Source of the DNA: DATFEN01 sp035691285
Lineage (GTDB): Bacteria > Acidobacteriota > Vicinamibacteria > Fen-336
Length of the DNA: 13,359 nt
Direction of reading: 5' to 3'
Assembly (NCBI GenBank): GCA_035691285.1
Contig: DASSJI010000121.1
Location: 1-13,359, forward strand
Each line of letters starts with the position of its first letter. The stretch's first letter is position 1. Of this stretch, positions 6,609 to 13,359 are shown in pieces. Position numbers and translations under genes: made by a program. A model generated the notes under the pieces. The model was not told where the DNA came from, did no database searches, and was given only the letters and a program-made list of their open reading frames with translations.

Positions 6609-7529
6609 ATTCCGACTCGCACGGCCCTCGAGAAGAGGATCGCTCGTTACGGGGGCCGGCTCTCGCCGAACCGGAGGCGCCTGCTGCAGGCCACCCTGGA
6701 GAACCCCGACGAGACCTTCTTCCTCTCCTCGCGGGCTCTCGCGCGCCGCTACCGCGTGGATCCTGCGACGATCGTGCGCACGGTGCAGGCCCTCGGCTAT
6801 CCGCGCTACAACGACTTCGCCACCGACCTCCGCGAGCACTTCGTCTCCAGGCTCTCTCCGTACCGCATCCTCAAGGCCACCACCGACGAGAAGCGCAGCC
6901 TCACCGACCACGTTCGCCACAGCCTCGAGCGCGATCTCGGAAACCTGAACCGGCTGCAGAGCGGCCTCGACTCCGAGCGCGTCGTGGGCTTCGCCCGCCG
7001 TGTCCACCAGGCCCGCCGCATCCTGGTCGTCGGGTCCGACCTCGCGGCGTCGCTCGCGTCCTTCTTCGCCTACGCCCTCCTGCCCCTCGGGTTCGACGCC
7101 GAGGCGCCCGTGGGCACCGACGGCAACCTGCAACACAAGGTTCGGCTGCTGTCGGAGAAGGACCTGCTCGTCGCCATCAGCTTCGGCCGCTGTCTCCGCG
7201 TGACCGTCGAGGCGGCGAAGCTGGCCCGGAGCCGGCGCGTCGCCACCGTCGCCATCACGGACAGCGACACCACGCCGCTGGCTCGCGAATGCGACGACTA
7301 CTTCGTGGCCGCGACGGCCAGCGCGACGTTCAGCGGCTCGTACGTGGCTCCCATGGCGCTGCTGAACGCGATCGTGCTCGCGTGCGCGGAGATCGCTCCG
7401 AGCCGCTCCCTCGCGCTGCTGAGGCAGACGGAGAAGGAGTACCTGGCGGGCCCCCGCTGGTACGAGGAGGCCCCGGGGCGGGACGAGGACAGGTCGAGCC
7501 AGCTCCGCCTCGCCCGGAGGCGGAGGTGA
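6609..7529 (+). CDS. MurR/RpiR family transcriptional regulator (HTH-SIS), ATT start
   Basis: A 306-residue one-component regulator. Residues 5-75 form the RpiR-type N-terminal helix-turn-helix domain: LEKRIARYGGRLSPNRRRLL (7-26), then FLSSRALARRYRVDPATIVR, with the recognition region ending in ALGYPRYNDF. Residues about 135-265 form the SIS sugar-phosphate-binding domain: RRILVVGSDLAAS, then LLVAISFGRCLRVTVEAAKL in the canonical SxSGxTxxTV position and VAITDSDTTPLA. Usual length is 280-310, so the gene is full length only if it begins at ATT 6609. A GTG at 6756 would remove the first 49 residues and cut the HTH in half. AAGGAG at 7-nt spacing supports ATT. Family members sense phosphosugars or related acids and repress or activate neighbouring catabolic genes. 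Candidate targets are the hydrolase/receptor locus or the NCS1/MFS operon, which is inference. It converges tail to tail with the hydrolase, 10 nt between stops. Confidence 0.92.
   Translation: MPTRTALEKRIARYGGRLSPNRRRLLQATLENPDETFFLSSRALARRYRVDPATIVRTVQALGYPRYNDFATDLREHFVSRLSPYRILKATTDEKRSLTDHVRHSLERDLGNLNRLQSGLDSERVVGFARRVHQARRILVVGSDLAASLASFFAYALLPLGFDAEAPVGTDGNLQHKVRLLSEKDLLVAISFGRCLRVTVEAAKLARSRRVATVAITDSDTTPLARECDDYFVAATASATFSGSYVAPMALLNAIVLACAEIAPSRSLALLRQTEKEYLAGPRWYEEAPGRDEDRSSQLRLARRRR
7503..7525 (+). terminator. Strong hairpin at the 3' end of the regulator gene
   Basis: CTCCGCCTC (7503-7511) and GAGGCGGAG (7517-7525) form a perfect 9-bp stem with a 5-nt GCCCG loop. The hairpin ends one base before the TGA stop and encodes part of the Arg-rich tail. 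There is no T-tract, so intrinsic termination is uncertain. It could protect the mRNA end, or limit read-through between two convergent genes. Confidence 0.35.
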
Positions 7530-7535
7530 GGCTCG

Positions 7536-7547
7536 TCGGCTAGCCGA
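7536..7547. repeat. 12-bp perfect palindrome at the convergent gene junction
   Basis: TCGGCTAGCCGA reads the same on both strands and includes the TAG stop of the minus-strand hydrolase (7542-7540). It lies just beyond the regulator stop. Chance cannot be excluded in GC-rich DNA. Confidence 0.35.
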
Positions 7548-9537
7548 TCCGGTAGCCCAGCAGGTTCCAGTAGTTCAGGAACCACACGAACGCGATGGCG
7601 GCGACGACTCCCGCGGTGTGGACGAGGCGCGCGCCGCGGCTCCAGAGCCCCTCCCGCCACACGCGCGCGGCCAGCACCACGGCCAGCGCGGTGAGCAAGA
7701 GCCCGATGAGAGGCAGGGTCAGGATTGCGTAGAGGCCCGTGGGCAGGGCGAAGATGAGGTCGTCCAGGTCGGCTGCGAAGATCGAGGCGAAGGCCACGAC
7801 GAAGACCAGGTTCAAGGCGGCGAGCGCGCCGAGGGTGCGCCGTGCCCAGCGCGCGGTCTTCGGCCCCGCCTTGTCGCTCCTCCAGTGGCGGAGCGCCGAG
7901 ACCACGGCGATCACGAAGAGCAGCAACGAGAGCCCGAGCAGGGTGTAGTGGAAGGGCGAGCCGTCGTACCAGGCGAGCCTGTAGAAGGGGATGAAGGCGA
8001 ACTGGCCGACCATCCCCGCGACCTGGCCGGCGCCGTTCTCGACGAACGCGATCGTCCGGTCCCCGTCGACCTCGCGGAAGACCGAGGGCGCCACCTCGAC
8101 GTACTGGGCGACGTCACCGAGCAGGCCGGGGATGACGAGCTTGTTGTCGGCGGTCGGAACGACAGTCGTCCCGCCCAGCAGGGCGAAGACCTTCTCGAAA
8201 CGGGTGTAGGAATGGCGGAGCGCCCGATAGTGTCCGGCGTACCTGGCGGCCCGGGTGCCGAAGTCGGCGGGGGGCTTGACGGCCGGCAGCCGCGCGGGGA
8301 AGTAGTGATCCATGAAGGCGCGAGCGAAGTGCCGCGGCACGAGCGCCGCCTTGCCGCCCGTGTTGACCGAGACGAAGAAGCCGATGCCTTCCTCGTCGAG
8401 CAGCCCCAGCTCGCTGTGGAAGTAGTTCGTGTCGCCGCCGTGGCCGATGACGCGCCGGCCGTTCATGTAGGTCTCGTAGAACCCCAGGCCGGATCCGTTC
8501 ACCGCGGGATGGGGGCTGAACACGCGCGCGTGCATGGCACGCACGGTCTCGGGCTTCAGGATCCGGCCATCGCCGACCGCCCCCTGCTGCAGGTGGGCGA
8601 TCATGAAGCGGGCCATGTCGGTAGCGGTGGCGGCCAGCGCGCCCGCCGGACCGAAGTTGGCGATGTACTCGTATCCCTGCGGCTTGAACGCGCCCGCCTC
8701 GAAGCTGTAGCCGCGCGACATGCGCTTCTCGAGCGGCTCCGGGAGCGGCTCCCTGAACGTGCTGCTTTCCATGCCGAGGGGGCCGAGGATGTTCGCCTGC
8801 ACGTAATCCTCGAACGACACGCCGGAGACGTTGGCGACCACAAGGCCCGCGAGCGCCGTGGCCCAGTTGGAATAGGACGAGCTGAGGCCTTCGCGGCTCG
8901 AGCCGACGGGTCGCACGCGAGTGGGCACGTGTGCGGACAGGGAGCGGGCCAGGGGCACGATCTCCTGCGGGGTGCGCGCCATCAAGTAGCCGATGCCGCC
9001 GTCCTCCAGCCCGACCGTGTGGGTGAGCGCGTGCCTCAGGGTGATGGGCCCGCCGTCCGAGGCGGGGATCTTGAACTGCGTTAGGTACGCGTTCACGTCG
9101 GCGTCGAGATCCAGCTTCCCCTGCTCGACGAGCTGCATCACCGCGGTCCAGGTGAAGAGCTTGGAGACCGAGCCGGGGCGGAAGAGCGTCCCGTCGGCCG
9201 AGGCGGGGACCCCGCGCTCCACGTCCGCCCAGCCGTAGCCCTTGGCGAAGTACACCTGCCCGTCCTTCACGACGGCCACGATCATGCCGGCCACGTCGTA
9301 GGCCTCGCGCTCGGCGCCCACGAAGCCGTCCACGAAGGCCTCGAGCTCCTCGGGGCTCTTGAGGCCGCCGCCGGGGAGCGGCTGCGGGGCCGCCTCCACG
9401 GGCCGGTAGGCCGGGTCGCCTCCGGCGTCGAAGGGCCGCGTGGGCGTGTCGGCCGCTCCCAGAGTGGCGGTCAGCAACAGGGCGGCCGGCGTGGGACGCA
9501 TCCGGCTCAGCGGGATGCGGCGCGGTGAATGGAGCAT
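7540..9537 (-). CDS. SxxK serine hydrolase (class C beta-lactamase/Pbp4-like) with four-helix membrane tail
   Basis: A 665-residue protein with a beta-lactamase-type serine hydrolase domain at about 63-420. The catalytic motifs are all present: SVSK (S123 nucleophile, K126), YSN (Y222-N224) and HGG (H366-G368, replacing KTG). The order and spacing match class C beta-lactamases, D-aminopeptidases and esterases. A beta-rich domain of about 100 residues follows. Then four membrane segments lie at about 531-549, 568-589, 600-625 and 638-660. The N-terminus carries a signal sequence (PAALLLTATLGAADTP), so the catalytic domain should be periplasmic and tethered to the inner membrane. The start is ATG 9537; ATG 9501 would give a tidier signal peptide, and neither has a strong ribosome-binding site. 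It is transcribed divergently from the TonB receptor, with its own candidate promoter. It could be a peptidase, esterase or penicillin-binding protein; the substrate is unknown. Confidence 0.94.
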   Translation of the reverse strand: MLHSPRRIPLSRMRPTPAALLLTATLGAADTPTRPFDAGGDPAYRPVEAAPQPLPGGGLKSPEELEAFVDGFVGAEREAYDVAGMIVAVVKDGQVYFAKGYGWADVERGVPASADGTLFRPGSVSKLFTWTAVMQLVEQGKLDLDADVNAYLTQFKIPASDGGPITLRHALTHTVGLEDGGIGYLMARTPQEIVPLARSLSAHVPTRVRPVGSSREGLSSSYSNWATALAGLVVANVSGVSFEDYVQANILGPLGMESSTFREPLPEPLEKRMSRGYSFEAGAFKPQGYEYIANFGPAGALAATATDMARFMIAHLQQGAVGDGRILKPETVRAMHARVFSPHPAVNGSGLGFYETYMNGRRVIGHGGDTNYFHSELGLLDEEGIGFFVSVNTGGKAALVPRHFARAFMDHYFPARLPAVKPPADFGTRAARYAGHYRALRHSYTRFEKVFALLGGTTVVPTADNKLVIPGLLGDVAQYVEVAPSVFREVDGDRTIAFVENGAGQVAGMVGQFAFIPFYRLAWYDGSPFHYTLLGLSLLLFVIAVVSALRHWRSDKAGPKTARWARRTLGALAALNLVFVVAFASIFAADLDDLIFALPTGLYAILTLPLIGLLLTALAVVLAARVWREGLWSRGARLVHTAGVVAAIAFVWFLNYWNLLGYRIG

Positions 9538-9596
9538 GGCGATACTCTAGACCCCCAAGGTCAGGAGAGGGACTGCAACACTTGATGCTCAGGCGT

Positions 9597-9625
9597 CTTA
9601 TCCCATTGTCCGAATGGCCCGTCAA
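9597..9625 (-). promoter_or_regulatory. Candidate promoter of the membrane-anchored serine hydrolase
   Basis: On the minus strand TTGACG (9625-9620, 5 of 6) and GATAAG (9602-9597, 4 of 6) are separated by exactly 17 bp. Transcription would start near 9590, about 53 nt before ATG 9537. The match is good for this GC-rich background. Confidence 0.5.
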
Positions 9626-9664
9626 GGCGGACGGCGCGGCGTGCGGCGCTGGCCGACGCGTCTG

Positions 9665-9694
9665 CGACGCCCCGCGACTCGCCTCGCGGCGTCG
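9665..9694. promoter_or_regulatory. Imperfect palindrome, possible operator upstream of the receptor promoter
   Basis: CGACGCCCCGCGA (9665-9677) and TCGCGGCGTCG (9684-9694) are inverted copies apart from two extra C residues in the left arm, with a 6-nt centre. The element ends 4 bp before the -35 box of the receptor promoter and lies between the two divergent promoters. It could be a regulator site, perhaps for the RpiR-type protein encoded nearby. This is inference. Confidence 0.38.
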
Positions 9695-9698
9695 AGGC

Positions 9699-9727
9699 TT
9701 GACACGTGCAACAGGTGATGCTTTGAT
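9699..9727 (+). promoter_or_regulatory. Candidate promoter of the TonB-dependent receptor operon
   Basis: TTGACA (9699-9704, perfect -35) is followed after 17 bp by TTTGAT (9722-9727, 4 of 6). Transcription would start near 9734, leaving a leader of about 35 nt that contains AGGAGG at 9757-9762. Confidence 0.58.
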
Positions 9728-9768
9728 CGGGCCGCTCCCGCGTGTCCGGCTGCTCCAGGAGGTGGTTG

Positions 9769-12135
9769 ATGCGTTCTTCGATGACGAGCGTCCTCGCCCT
9801 GACGGGGACGCTGCTCGCGCCGCTGGCCTTTGCCCAGGAACCTCCACCCTCCGAGGACTCGAAGAAGCAGGCGGCGCAGACGCCGGAGGGGGAGAAGCAG
9901 GCGGATGACGCATCGAAGCCCCCGAGCTTCCGCGAGGAGGTCGTCGTCACCGCCCAGAAGAGGACAGAGGCCGTGCAGGACATTCCGGCGTCGGTGACCG
10001 TCGTCGGAGGCGAGCTCCTGGAGCAGCAGCGGGCGGACGACTTCCAGGACCTCGTGCCGCTGGTGCCGGGCCTGAGCACGGCCACCTCCCGGCCCGGGGT
10101 GACTCGGATCACGCTGCGCGGCATCAACACCGGGGGGGTCGCGTCCACCATCGGCGTCTACTACGACGACGTGCCGTTCGGGTCGAGCAGCGGCCTGGCC
10201 AACGCCGCGGTCGTTTCCGGAGACTTCGACACGTTCGACCTCGCAAGGGTCGAGGTCCTGCGCGGCCCGCAGGGCACGCTCTACGGGGCGAGCTCGCTGG
10301 GCGGCGTCATCAAGTACGTTCCGAACCGACCCAGCAGCGAGCGCTTCGAAACGCGGTTCCTGGGAAGCGCGGAGACCGTGGACAACGGCGACCTCGGCTA
10401 CAACGTGACCGGCCTCGTGAACGTCCCGCTCACCGACAAGGCCGCAATCCGGGCGAGCGGCTTCTACCGTTTCGACAGCGGCTTCATCGACTCGATCGGC
10501 AACAACCCGGTCCCCAGCCTCACGAACCCGGGGGTGAACGTCCTCGACGGCACGATCGTCGACGGCGGGATCAACTCCCTCGACCGCTTCGGAGGGCGCT
10601 TCGCGGCGCTGTTCAAGCCGTCCGACAGCTTCACGATCAACCTGGGGGTGCAGCTCCAGAACCTGGACAGCGGCGCGGCCAGCATCGTGGACGCGGACCC
10701 GGACAGCCTGGAGCCGCTGAACAGCGGCCCGGTCCAGTCGCGCTACCAGCTGGAGGAGAACGACACGAAGTACCGGGTCTACAACGCGACGCTCGACTGG
10801 AACCTGGGCGCCGCCAGCCTCCAGTCGATCACCAGCTTCGGCAGCTTCGAGTCGGACTTCCACAGCGACCTGACGATCGCGGCCAACCTCACGGGAGGCC
10901 CGCCGCTGGCCTCGCTCGTGACGCTGCTCTTCGGCGACGCGTCGGCGCGGCCGCTCAGCGCGGTGCTGCCGCAGACGACGAGCACCGACAAGTTCAGCCA
11001 GGAGCTGCGCCTCCTCTCGGCGAAGAGCGAGAAGCTCGAATGGCTGATCGGCGGGTACTACACCGACGAGGACTCCGCCATCAAGCAGAAGATCGTCGCC
11101 GTGGAGGCGGGCACCGAGACGTTCGCGGCCGGCATCCCGGACCTGGCCGACGTCAGCCTCGAGTCGACCTACGAGGAGATCGCCGGCTTCGCGAACGCCA
11201 CGTGGCACGCCGCACCGCGCTTCGACCTCGCGCTGGGGGGGCGTCTCAGCCACAACAAGCAGGTCGCGTCGCAGGTCTCCGACGGCGTGCTGGTCGGCGG
11301 TCTCACGAGGTACGACGACGTCGAGTCGTCGGAGACGCCCTTCACGTTCTCGGTCGCGCCGCGCTTCGAGCTCGGCGGGGGCTCGTCGGTCTACGGCCGC
11401 GTCGCGACGGGCTTCCGCCCGGGCGGACCGAACGTGCTGCCTCCGGGCGCCCCGGCGGACATCCCGAGGACCTACGACTCGGACCGCCTGACGAGCTACG
11501 AGCTGGGCCTCAAGACGGGCGGCGGACCCACCGACGAGTTCCAGCTAGACGTGAGCGCGTTCTATCTCGACTGGGAGGACGTCCAGCTGTTCCTGGTGGT
11601 GAACGACTTCGGCATCAACGGCAACGGCGGCACGGCCGTGAGCAAGGGCCTGGAGCTCGCCGCGAGCCTCTACCCGACGAGCGGCCTCGTGCTGTCTGTG
11701 AACGGTGCCTACACGGACGCCGAGCTCACGCAGGACACCGACCCGATCGTGGGCGGGGAGGACGGCGATCCGCTGCCGTACGTGCCGGAGTGGAGCTTCG
11801 GGCTGAACGCGGACTACGAGTGGACGCTGACGGGCAGCACACGCGCCTACGTGGGCGGCAGCCTGGGCTATACGGGAGAACGCACCGCCGAGTTCGGCAA
11901 CCGCGCCGCCGACGGCGGCATCCGCAAGGTGGACGGCTACACGACGCTCAACCTCCGCGCGGGCGCCTACCTCGGCCGCTGGTCCGTCGAGCTCTACGGC
12001 AAGAACCTGACGAACGAGCAGGGCATCACCGAGATCAACCCGGCCGGCGCGCTGCCGAACGGCGCGCTCGGCCTCGGCCTGATCCGGCCCCGGACGGTCG
12101 GGATCTCGGTCGGAACGAGGTTCTGGGGCTCGTAG
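9769..12135 (+). CDS. TonB-dependent outer-membrane receptor
   Basis: A 788-residue receptor. The signal peptide is MRSSMTSVLALTGTLLAPLAF with cleavage near FAQ (21-23), followed by a charged linker (24-54). EEVVVTAQKR (56-65) is the TonB-box/plug entry. The plug domain covers about 65-190 and includes DIPASVTVV, ITLRGIN, YYDDVPFG and VEVLRGPQGTLYGASSLGG (161-179). The remaining 600 residues are alternating barrel strands, with late motifs such as YGRVATGFRPGG, SYELGLKTG, KGLELAASLYP and VELYGKNLTNEQ. The length is usual for the family. ATG 9769 is chosen because AGGAGG lies 6 nt upstream; an in-frame GTG at 9742 has no such site. The protein takes up a scarce ligand using TonB/ExbBD energy. 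The C-terminus is RFWGS rather than a terminal aromatic. A serine hydrolase gene follows 3 nt later, suggesting an ester or peptide substrate rather than a plain siderophore, which is inference. Confidence 0.96.
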   Translation: MRSSMTSVLALTGTLLAPLAFAQEPPPSEDSKKQAAQTPEGEKQADDASKPPSFREEVVVTAQKRTEAVQDIPASVTVVGGELLEQQRADDFQDLVPLVPGLSTATSRPGVTRITLRGINTGGVASTIGVYYDDVPFGSSSGLANAAVVSGDFDTFDLARVEVLRGPQGTLYGASSLGGVIKYVPNRPSSERFETRFLGSAETVDNGDLGYNVTGLVNVPLTDKAAIRASGFYRFDSGFIDSIGNNPVPSLTNPGVNVLDGTIVDGGINSLDRFGGRFAALFKPSDSFTINLGVQLQNLDSGAASIVDADPDSLEPLNSGPVQSRYQLEENDTKYRVYNATLDWNLGAASLQSITSFGSFESDFHSDLTIAANLTGGPPLASLVTLLFGDASARPLSAVLPQTTSTDKFSQELRLLSAKSEKLEWLIGGYYTDEDSAIKQKIVAVEAGTETFAAGIPDLADVSLESTYEEIAGFANATWHAAPRFDLALGGRLSHNKQVASQVSDGVLVGGLTRYDDVESSETPFTFSVAPRFELGGGSSVYGRVATGFRPGGPNVLPPGAPADIPRTYDSDRLTSYELGLKTGGGPTDEFQLDVSAFYLDWEDVQLFLVVNDFGINGNGGTAVSKGLELAASLYPTSGLVLSVNGAYTDAELTQDTDPIVGGEDGDPLPYVPEWSFGLNADYEWTLTGSTRAYVGGSLGYTGERTAEFGNRAADGGIRKVDGYTTLNLRAGAYLGRWSVELYGKNLTNEQGITEINPAGALPNGALGLGLIRPRTVGISVGTRFWGS

Positions 12136-12138
12136 CCG

Positions 12139-13359
12139 ATGTCCCGGGCGGCGGGGTTGCTGGCCGCGGCGGGGCTGCTGGCCAGCGCGGCCCGGGCCGA
12201 CGTCCCGGCGGGCCTCGACGCGCGCGTCGAGCAGGTCCGGAAGGCGGTCGGCGTCCCTGGCCTGGCGCTGACGATCGTGGGACGCGGCCGCGTCATCCTG
12301 GCGCGCGGCTACGGGCTTCGGCGGCTGGGCGACGAAGCGCCCGTCGACGCGGACACGATCTTCCAGCTCGGCTCCGTCGGCAAGGCGTTCACCACGGCCG
12401 CCCTGGCCGTGCTGGTGGACCGCGGGACGATCGCGTGGGACGACCCGGTGACGAAGCACATCCCGTGGTTCCAGATGTACGACCCCTGGGTCACCCGGGA
12501 GATGACGGTCCTCGACCTGCTCGTCCATCGCAGCGGCCTGGGGCTCGGCGCCGGCGATCTGATGTTCGTGCCGCGGTCGAACCTGTCCCGTGCGGAGACG
12601 GTGAGGCGCCTGCGGTACATCCGCCCCGCGACGAGCTTCCGCAGCGCCTACGCCTACGACAACGTGCTCTACGCCGCCGCTGGCCAGCTCATCGAGGAGG
12701 TCACGGGCCGGAGCTGGGAGCAGTTCGTGCGCGAGGAGGTGCTCGTGCCAGCCGGCATGCGCACGGCCACGTCGGATCGGGTGGATCGGCGCCGCACGGC
12801 GAACCGCGCCTGGCCCCATGCGCGCCGCGACGGCCCGATGCACGGCATGGGCACGCAGAAGGCGCTGGACGACAGCGGGCAGGCGGAGTTCGATCCCGAG
12901 CTGGGACAGAACGCCGCGCCGGCCGGGGCCATCGCCGCGAGCGCCAACGACATGGGCCGCTGGATCGCGATCCAGCTCGCGCGGGGAGCGCTCCCCGGGG
13001 GTTCGGGGCGCCTGTGGAGCGAGGCGTCGGCCCGCCAGATGTGGACGCCGCGCGTGCCGCTGCCGATCGCTCCCTTGCCGGGCAAGGTCGCATCGGCGAC
13101 GCCGCAGTTCAACGCCTACGCCCTCGGCTGGACGGAGCGGGACTATCGCGGGCGCCGGCTGCTCACCCACACCGGCGCCGTGTTCGGCGCGCAGGCCGTC
13201 ATCATGCTGCTCCCGGAACGCGACGTCGGCTTCTCCGTGGCCATCAACTGCGAGGACGGAGAAGCGGCGCTGGGGATCGCCTACGAGCTGCTCGACCACT
13301 ACCTCGAGCAGCCGGCCTACGACTGGGCGGACGCGTGGCAGGAGTACGTGCGCGAGCGC
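12139..13359 (+). CDS. Secreted SxxK serine hydrolase (beta-lactamase class C-like), 3' end beyond the window
   Basis: 407 codons are visible and the frame is still open at the window edge. The signal peptide is residues 1-20 (hydrophobic LLAAAGLLASAARA, cleavage near ARA|DV). The catalytic domain has SVGK (S79 nucleophile, K82), YDN (Y173-N175) and HTG (H344-G346), the full set for class C beta-lactamase-like hydrolases. The order and spacing fit D-aminopeptidase/esterase-type members. YLEQPAYDWADAW (388-400) looks like the link into a C-terminal beta-barrel extension often found in this group. It begins 3 nt after the receptor stop (TAGccgATG), so the two are almost certainly co-transcribed. 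No membrane helices are visible, unlike the hydrolase on the other side of the receptor. The product should be a soluble periplasmic enzyme acting on what the receptor imports, which is inference. Confidence 0.94.
   Translation, partial: MSRAAGLLAAAGLLASAARADVPAGLDARVEQVRKAVGVPGLALTIVGRGRVILARGYGLRRLGDEAPVDADTIFQLGSVGKAFTTAALAVLVDRGTIAWDDPVTKHIPWFQMYDPWVTREMTVLDLLVHRSGLGLGAGDLMFVPRSNLSRAETVRRLRYIRPATSFRSAYAYDNVLYAAAGQLIEEVTGRSWEQFVREEVLVPAGMRTATSDRVDRRRTANRAWPHARRDGPMHGMGTQKALDDSGQAEFDPELGQNAAPAGAIAASANDMGRWIAIQLARGALPGGSGRLWSEASARQMWTPRVPLPIAPLPGKVASATPQFNAYALGWTERDYRGRRLLTHTGAVFGAQAVIMLLPERDVGFSVAINCEDGEAALGIAYELLDHYLEQPAYDWADAWQEYVRER

Noticed and set aside
7618..9084. A 488-codon plus-strand frame opposite the serine hydrolase
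   Set aside because: It is antisense to SVSK/YSN/HGG-containing coding sequence, has low-complexity composition and no ribosome-binding site.
9622..11253. Long minus-strand frame under the TonB receptor
   Set aside because: It shadows a well-supported receptor gene; composition is dominated by Arg, Val, Glu and Ala with no recognisable domain.
11545..13299. A 584-codon minus-strand frame across the end of the receptor and the second hydrolase
   Set aside because: The opposite strand has both catalytic and barrel motifs, and this frame looks like a GC-skew shadow.

Overview
This is a GC-rich bacterial window from an organism with an outer membrane. It carries a TonB-dependent receptor, the start of a second receptor-like gene with a carboxypeptidase-regulatory-type N-terminus, an outer-membrane beta-barrel candidate and a lipoprotein. 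The mix of an Oar-like gene, SxxK serine hydrolases, a PQQ/SoxH-like metallo-beta-lactamase fold and very high third-position GC would fit Acidobacteriota or another GC-rich soil or sediment lineage. That placement is inference; no rRNA or marker gene is present. No tRNA, rRNA, CRISPR array, insertion sequence or integrase was seen.

Layout, left to right. (1) 1-172, minus: the first 57 codons of a secreted, Oar/TonB-receptor-like protein with a TTG start. (2) 173-542: intergenic. (3) 543-2763, plus: a three-gene envelope cassette made of an MBL-fold protein whose HxHxDH motif reads HYFSDH, a cupredoxin-like lipoprotein that has lost most expected copper ligands, and a beta-barrel-like outer-membrane protein whose ATG overlaps the preceding stop. 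(4) 5692-2852, minus: a two-transporter operon, an NCS1 nucleobase/hydantoin-type symporter followed by an MFS MHS/AAHS-type metabolite:proton symporter, behind a plausible sigma-70-type promoter. (5) 5760-6526: small genes of uncertain status, including a coding-like 64-codon ORF (minus), a doubtful 54-codon basic ORF (plus) and an 89-codon Cys-rich zinc-ribbon-like protein (plus). (6) 6609-7529, plus: a MurR/RpiR-type HTH-SIS regulator. Its intact HTH can only be translated from an ATT codon placed 7 nt after an AAGGAG Shine-Dalgarno. (7) 9537-7540, minus: a serine hydrolase with a four-helix membrane C-terminus. (8) 9538-9768: a divergent control region with two back-to-back promoters of 17-bp spacing and an imperfect palindrome. 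(9) 9769-12135, plus: a TonB-dependent receptor. (10) 12139 to the window edge, plus: a second, soluble periplasmic serine hydrolase that starts 3 nt after the receptor stop.

How the parts may work together (inference). The right half looks like an uptake-and-hydrolysis locus: the receptor imports a substrate across the outer membrane, and one membrane-anchored and one soluble SxxK hydrolase process it in the periplasm. The sugar-phosphate-sensing type of regulator and the NCS1/MFS pair next door could belong to the same catabolic theme, but no enzyme in the window fixes the substrate. The left cassette (MBL, cupredoxin-like lipoprotein, barrel) is a separate envelope module of unknown function, and it is the best candidate here for an undescribed system. 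Product families of the larger genes are secure; substrates and physiological roles are not.
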